Assembly: GCF_001427785.1 (NCBI RefSeq)
Contig: NZ_LMHM01000012.1
Span: 158,123 to 215,240 of the forward strand
Direction of reading: 5' to 3'
From: Lysobacter sp. Root690
Lineage (GTDB): Bacteria > Pseudomonadota > Gammaproteobacteria > Xanthomonadales > Xanthomonadaceae
Length of the DNA: 57,118 nt
Within the stretch, counting starts at the first letter, position 1, and the number at the start of each line of letters is the position of its first letter. Shown here piece by piece: positions 53,603-57,118 of this stretch. The notes under the pieces were generated by a model. That model had not been told where the DNA came from. It saw only the letters and a list, made by a program, of their open reading frames with translations, and did not search any database. A program made the position numbers and the translations under genes.

Positions 53603-54370
53603 TCACTGGCAGCTGCCGCAGGACGCGGTGGCGATCGACAGGCCGTTGTGCTGCAGGTTGCCGACACCGGCGGCGACGTTCGCGCCGATGTTGCCCTGCG
53701 CGCCGGACAGGGCATTGCCGGTCAGGGTGGCGAAGGTGTCGAGGTCGCAATTGGCGGCCAGTTCGTTCAACCACGCATCCTGTTCGCTGTCGGACGCGGC
53801 CTTGGCGATCGTGCCGGAGCTGTTGACCGACGCGGCCATCGCATTGCTCTGCGCGTTGCCGACGCCGGCGGCGACGTTGACGCCGATGTTGCCCTTGGCG
53901 TTGGACAGCGCATCGCCGTTGAGGGTCGCGCGGTATTCGGTGTCCTGCTGCGAGGAGTACGCGTAGTTGTAGCTCGAACCCTGGCTGTTGAAGGTCATCG
54001 CCGAGGCGAACACCTTCTCGCCGTCGACCGCCGACAGCGCCGTGTCGTTGGCCTGCGCGTTGCCCACGCCGGCGGCGACGTTGGCGCCGATGTTGCCCTG
54101 CGCATCCGACAAGGCGCTGCCGCCGAGGTGCGCGGTGTGGTCGCCGTCGCCCCAGGACTCGTTGCTGTCGGTGATCTGATCCTGGTCGACGGTCGCCGCC
54201 GATTCGGACGTGACGCGGATCTTGCCTTTCACATGCACCTTGCCGGACACGTCGATGCTGTTGCCGATCCGGGTCGAGCTGTCGATCCGCGCATCGTCGC
54301 CTTCGGCGTAGGCCGGCGCGGCGATGGTCAGACTCAGGGCGAGGGCCAGCAGAGTGAATTGAACGTTCAT
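53603..54370 (-). CDS. fapB: Fap-type amyloid subunit, three repeats (FapB position)
   Basis: 255 aa, signal peptide about 1-22 (AYAEGDD), preceded by GGAGTCC. Repeats lie at 85-113 (ALSDAQGNIGANVAAGVGN), 153-181 and 219-247, with Asn and Gln at fixed positions. The C-terminus is CGSC (251-254) plus Gln. It is 51 bp after the upstream secreted gene. R1 and R2 occupy identical residue numbers in the next subunit, so the two are recent duplicates. Fap subunits of this type polymerise into extracellular beta-rich fibres. Which of the two is the major fibre former cannot be told from sequence. Confidence 0.85.
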   Translation of the reverse strand: MNVQFTLLALALSLTIAAPAYAEGDDARIDSSTRIGNSIDVSGKVHVKGKIRVTSESAATVDQDQITDSNESWGDGDHTAHLGGSALSDAQGNIGANVAAGVGNAQANDTALSAVDGEKVFASAMTFNSQGSSYNYAYSSQQDTEYRATLNGDALSNAKGNIGVNVAAGVGNAQSNAMAASVNSSGTIAKAASDSEQDAWLNELAANCDLDTFATLTGNALSGAQGNIGANVAAGVGNLQHNGLSIATASCGSCQ

Positions 54371-54421
54371 GGGTCGGACTCCTGGTAGTGGTGGTTAGGG
54401 CCTTGCGATCTGCCGTTTTTT

Positions 54422-55093
54422 CTATGGAACGCCCCCGGGCAGTTGGAGCACGATGGCGTTGACCGACGCATTGCCGATCCCCGCCGTCTGATTCAGTTGC
54501 AGCACGCCCTGGCCGCCGCGGAAGGCGTCGTCGGCGATGACCGCCTCGCGCAGGCTCGGCGCGGCGTTCGCGCCGTAGGCGTCGTCGCCATTCGCGCCGG
54601 CCACCGACGCCAGCGCGGCATCGTCGAGTCCGGCGATGACACCGGTCGCGATGCGGCCGTGACTCAACGCGAACGCATTGAGTTGGCGGTTGCCGCTGCC
54701 CGCGCTCTGGTTCAACTGCACCAGGCCGCGACTGTCGGCGAAGGCGTGCGCGTCGATGCGCGCGGATGAGGCGCGGCCGGACGCGATGCGTGCGGCGTCG
54801 ATCTCGATGTCGGTCTCGGCGATGCGCTGATCGGCATGCAGCGATGCGAGGGCGAGGCCCTCGGGCGTGATCGCGATCGCGGCAAGATTGGCTTGCGCGT
54901 TGCCGACGCCGGCGGTCTGGTTGATCGCCGCGCGGCCGTCGAGGCCGCGGGCCGCATCGGCGATGCGGGCGCGGTCGCTGCCCGCGGGCGCGGTCGGCTC
55001 GTCGGCGCGCGCGTCGCTGCAGATCGCGGTCGCCAACAGGCACGCCGCCAAACCGAACGGCGTCAGCCGCAGGGGACGCAGCCGCGCGCTCAT
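54422..55093 (-). CDS. secreted protein with three divergent amyloid-type repeats
   Basis: 223 aa from the ATG at 55093, which overlaps the preceding gene's stop (ATGA). Signal peptide of about 30 residues (ARADE). Three repeats, at about 50-74, 119-144 and 192-218, read AAINQTAGVGNAQANLAAIA, VQLNQSAGSGNRQLNAFALS and LQLNQTAGIGNASVNAIVLQ. The pattern A--G---LNQ-AG-GN-Q-N--A is that of the two subunits but with an added LNQ. There is no CxxC. It may be a nucleator, minor subunit, or the local equivalent of FapA. Confidence 0.7.
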   Translation of the reverse strand: MSARLRPLRLTPFGLAACLLATAICSDARADEPTAPAGSDRARIADAARGLDGRAAINQTAGVGNAQANLAAIAITPEGLALASLHADQRIAETDIEIDAARIASGRASSARIDAHAFADSRGLVQLNQSAGSGNRQLNAFALSHGRIATGVIAGLDDAALASVAGANGDDAYGANAAPSLREAVIADDAFRGGQGVLQLNQTAGIGNASVNAIVLQLPGGVP

Positions 55094-55671
55094 CGACCCG
55101 GCCCCTGCATCGGCGCGACTTGCGGCGCCAAGGCCTGCATCACGCTGCCGGTGACCAGATCGCCGATCCCGGCGGTGGCGCTTTTGACCGCGCCGCCGAC
55201 GCTCATGGTCGGACCCATCGGCGGCGCCGAGGCCGAACCGCCGAGCATCGCGTTCGGGTTGGCCGCGCCCATCGCATCGGCCGGCACCAGCAGGCCGGTC
55301 AATGCCTGCGTGGCGGTTGTCGGACTCAGGCCGGCCGAGCCGTGCTGATCGAGTTCGGCGTCGCCGATCAACGGCGCGAGCGAGCGTTCCAGAGTGCCGT
55401 GGAAGATCTGCGCCGGGAACGTCGTGGCCTGGGTGCGCACCGGATTGTCCTGCGCCGGCAGCGCGCGGTAGGCGATGCGCGGGTGGACGGTGCGGGCGAT
55501 CACCACGCTGGGGTCCTCGCTCGCGTCGTTGGTCGGGTTCGCGCCCGGCGCGGCGTCCTGGGCGTGGACCTGGCCGGCGACCGCGAACACGGCGGCGACG
55601 GCGCAGGGCAAGGCCGCGCTCACTACCCGCTGCAGCGGGGTGCGGTCGAACCGACGGGGGATGGCGAACAT
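55090..55671 (-). CDS. secreted hypothetical protein, first gene of Fap-like operon
   Basis: 193 aa, signal peptide about 1-38 (ending VHAQD). The mature part is Ala/Pro/Gly-rich with IVARTVHPRIAYRALPAQDN and IFHGTLERSLAPLIGDAELD, then a flexible Gly/Ser/Met tail. No repeat or cysteine motif is seen. It couples by a 4-bp overlap to the repeat protein behind it. By position it could be a FapA-like periplasmic regulator of fibre composition, but no sequence similarity supports this. Confidence 0.6.
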   Translation of the reverse strand: MFAIPRRFDRTPLQRVVSAALPCAVAAVFAVAGQVHAQDAAPGANPTNDASEDPSVVIARTVHPRIAYRALPAQDNPVRTQATTFPAQIFHGTLERSLAPLIGDAELDQHGSAGLSPTTATQALTGLLVPADAMGAANPNAMLGGSASAPPMGPTMSVGGAVKSATAGIGDLVTGSVMQALAPQVAPMQGPGR

Positions 55672-56060
55672 GACGACGTACTCCGAAGCGGGGACTCAGG
55701 GCGCGCGATTCGGGGGCAGTCGAAGCGGCGCGAGAGGACCTACGCGAGAGTCGTGCCAAGCTTTCAAATAGCTGAAATTCATGGTTTTTTTGCCAAACCC
55801 CGAAAACATGCCAGGGATCTGGGCCATAAAACGTTGCGCCGCGGTTACGCGGTCCGGCGCTGAACGCGGACATGCTGCGCGGCGTCAATGGATGAACCGT
55901 TCACCGCTCAGGCTTGCTGAGCCGGCTCCTCGGCGGTTTGGCTGACCGTGTTTGCGATCGCATGCCGTGGCGTTGCGTTTTTGCAACCCGGCGCGCGCGT
56001 GCGACGATGCCCGCCTTGCCCGAGCCAGGCCCGGCGCACCCTCTTCCAGCCATCAACGCC
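55672..56060. other. divergent region containing the Fap-like operon promoter
   Basis: 389 bp between the amyloid operon and the oxygenase gene. The stretch 55755-55835 is AT-rich for this genome and includes TTTCAAATAGC and GGTTTTTTTGCC. No sigma-54 GG-N10-GC site or clear sigma-70 pair was found. No gene is seen. Confidence 0.45.
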
Positions 56061-56777
56061 ATGTCATCGACGACCGATTCCAGCGCAGACGATTTCATCG
56101 AGGTCTATCCGCAGGCGCTCACGCGCGAGCAATGCGCGACGCTGGTGCAGCGCTTCGACGCCAGCCGCGACAGCGAGCCGGGCCGGGTCGGCGGCGGGGT
56201 GATGCCCGACCTCAAGGACAGCCGCGATCTCACCATCACCGGACGCGAAGGCTGGAAGGACATGGAGCTCGCCTTGAACCTGGCGGTGTTCCGCGGCCTG
56301 TTGCAGTACCTGCGCCGCTATCCGCACACGATGATCGCGCCGCTGATGCTCGAAGCCCCCAGCGCCGATGGCAAACGCCATCGGCTCACCGCCGAGCGCG
56401 TGGCCGAGATGGACGACAACGCCTTGTCGCCGATCGCGCAGACCGTGTTCCGTCCCGGTGCGATCAACCTGCAGCGTTACACCGCCAACCGCGGCGGCTA
56501 TCCGTACTGGCATTGCGAGCTGTACCCGCGCGACCAGAGCGCGGAGACGCTGCACCGGCACGTGCTGTGGACGATTTATTTGAATGACGGCTTCGAGGAA
56601 GGCGAAACCGAATTCCTCTATCAGCGCCGCAAGATCGCGCCGCGCGCGGGCGACCTGCTGATCGCGCCGGCGGCGTTCACCCACACCCATCGCGGCAATC
56701 GGCCTAAGGGTGGGGATAAGTACATCGCGACCAGCTGGATTCTGTTTCAGCGGGCCGAGCGGTTGTACGCGGGGTGA
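56061..56777 (+). CDS. 2OG-Fe(II) oxygenase, prolyl-4-hydroxylase-like
   Basis: 238 aa from the ATG at 56061. It is a double-stranded beta-helix oxygenase that uses 2-oxoglutarate and iron. GGYPYWHCELYPRD carries the first His (151), with Glu153 in place of the usual Asp. HRHVLWTIYLNDGFEEGETEF is the core strand pair, and AFTHTHRGNRPKGGDKYIA holds the distal His and a basic 2OG contact. The HxE form is less common than HxD. No substrate gene is adjacent, though it lies divergent from a Pro-tailed amyloid subunit. Confidence 0.82.
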   Translation: MSSTTDSSADDFIEVYPQALTREQCATLVQRFDASRDSEPGRVGGGVMPDLKDSRDLTITGREGWKDMELALNLAVFRGLLQYLRRYPHTMIAPLMLEAPSADGKRHRLTAERVAEMDDNALSPIAQTVFRPGAINLQRYTANRGGYPYWHCELYPRDQSAETLHRHVLWTIYLNDGFEEGETEFLYQRRKIAPRAGDLLIAPAAFTHTHRGNRPKGGDKYIATSWILFQRAERLYAG

Positions 56778-56812
56778 GGGTGCGCGTGGGATGAGGCTGC
56801 GCGCTGGGGTGG

Positions 56813-56889
56813 AGCAAATCCCCCGGCGCTGACGGTGCTGTCGCCGCGACGGTTTTTCGCCGGGCGCCGGTCCCCTTTTTTAAAGGGGG
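56813..56889. repeat. family C repeat, long form
   Basis: AGCAAATCCCCCGGCGCT at one end and GGGCGCCGGTCCCC with TTTTTTAAAGGGGG at the other, about 77 bp. It is the same long form as 22538-22608 in opposite orientation. Confidence 0.75.
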
Positions 56890-57020
56890 TGAGTTGACGC
56901 GCTTGTTGGCGTCCGCAGGCGCGATTCGCGGATCCGGTATTGGCGCGGATTCGCGGATTCAATTCGCGGGAATCGGGAATCGGGAAAGTCTCCGATCGCG
57001 CCACCCCTGCCGCAAGGGGT

Positions 57021-57061
57021 TCCCCCCTTTGTAAAAGGGGGGCCAGGGGGGATTCGCTTTT
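57021..57061. repeat. family C repeat, short form
   Basis: CCCCCCTTTGTAAAAGGGGGG followed by CCAGGGGGGATTCGCTTTT. The GGATTCGCTTTT end runs straight into the tandem repeat. Confidence 0.8.
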
Positions 57062-57118
57062 GCTCTTCAGCTTTTGCTCTTCAGCTTTTGCTCTTCAGCT
57101 TTTGCTCTTCAGCTTTTG
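57057..57118. repeat. 14-bp tandem repeat at window edge
   Basis: The unit CTTTTGCTCTTCAG occurs four times perfectly from 57057, plus six bases of a fifth, and continues beyond the window. It starts inside the end of a family C repeat. Confidence 0.9.

Larger units (their letters stand above)
56778..57118. other. right-edge intergenic stretch, repeats only
   Basis: 341 bp without a gene. It holds two family C elements (56813-56889 and 57021-57061) and a 14-bp tandem repeat running off the window. Confidence 0.6.

Noticed and set aside
52710-54370. Nearly identical subunit segments as an assembly duplication error
   Set aside because: Linkers, C-termini and intergenic hairpins differ clearly, so they are two real genes.
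52710-55043. Long minus-strand frame running through both amyloid genes and beyond
   Set aside because: Only the part from 53528 down encodes a signal peptide and repeats. The rest is the antisense-like frame of the GC-rich neighbouring subunit gene.
55672-55900. Sigma-54 promoter for the amyloid operon, because a VpsR-like activator is nearby
   Set aside because: No GG-N10-GC pair with suitable flanks was found; the two GG sites present are 17 bp from the nearest GC of the right type.
57057-57118. CRISPR-like array at the right edge
   Set aside because: The 14-bp units are directly adjacent with no spacers, so this is a simple tandem repeat.

Overview
The window is high-GC chromosomal DNA from a gammaproteobacterium of the Xanthomonadaceae, most likely Lysobacter or a close relative. 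This is inferred from the strong G/C third-position bias, the mlaDCB-mlaA gene order, an ECF sigma factor overlapping a TPR-type Ser/Thr kinase, a VpsR-like sigma-54 activator, and dense families of palindromic intergenic repeats. No rRNA, complete tRNA, CRISPR array or transposase gene was seen. The species call is inference.

Layout. 0.1-3.0 kb: end of the Mla lipid-transport operon (mlaD, mlaC, mlaB, mlaA) with a clear terminator. 3.2-7.7 kb: small uncharacterised genes (Imm35/YrhB-like, DUF3349) around rmuC. 7.9-12.3 kb: RlmI-like rRNA methyltransferase, rhomboid protease and envelope proteins. 12.4-15.8 kb: ECF sigma factor (TTG start) overlapping a TPR Ser/Thr kinase. 15.8-22.5 kb: phosphoethanolamine-transferase-like sulfatase, divergent M28 peptidase lipoprotein, amino-acid racemase, and a secreted beta-propeller-like protein. 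22.9-25.9 kb: Coa1-like protein, Lrp regulator divergent from phenylalanine hydroxylase, DUF4291. 26.1-32.9 kb: membrane proteins, FAD oxidoreductase, alpha/beta hydrolase and a NarL-type two-component pair, linked by a repeated 35-bp element. 33.0-34.6 kb: ECF41/SigJ unit with its target gene and a matching promoter. 34.6-37.3 kb: WYL regulator and NIPSNAP cluster. 37.6-39.8 kb: OmpR-family two-component pair with a PmrA-type box. 40.1-46.4 kb: GNAT, dinB, Mor-like orphan, small envelope genes and fbp. 46.6-49.7 kb: VpsR-like activator and a HEPN protein with an unknown partner.

The main find is at 49.7-55.7 kb. Seven tandem genes on the minus strand form a Fap-type functional amyloid secretion operon. 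It encodes two paralogous fibre subunits, each with three repeats built on GN-G-N-AAGVGN-Q-N and a C-terminal CxxC. It also encodes a C39-type peptidase (FapD), a FapE-like protein, a FapF-like coiled-coil/beta-barrel secretin, and two upstream secreted proteins. One of these upstream proteins carries three divergent copies of the same repeat pattern. The subunits would be exported by Sec, handled by FapD, FapE and the extra proteins in the periplasm, and passed through the FapF barrel to form extracellular fibres.

Intergenic space is shaped by three repeat families. A is built on CCCTCTCCCGC palindromes, B on CTGTAGGAGCG ends with GCGGTCGCG arms, and C on CCCCCTTT/AAAGGGGG with GCGAATCCCCC. 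Short tandem repeats abut family C in two places.
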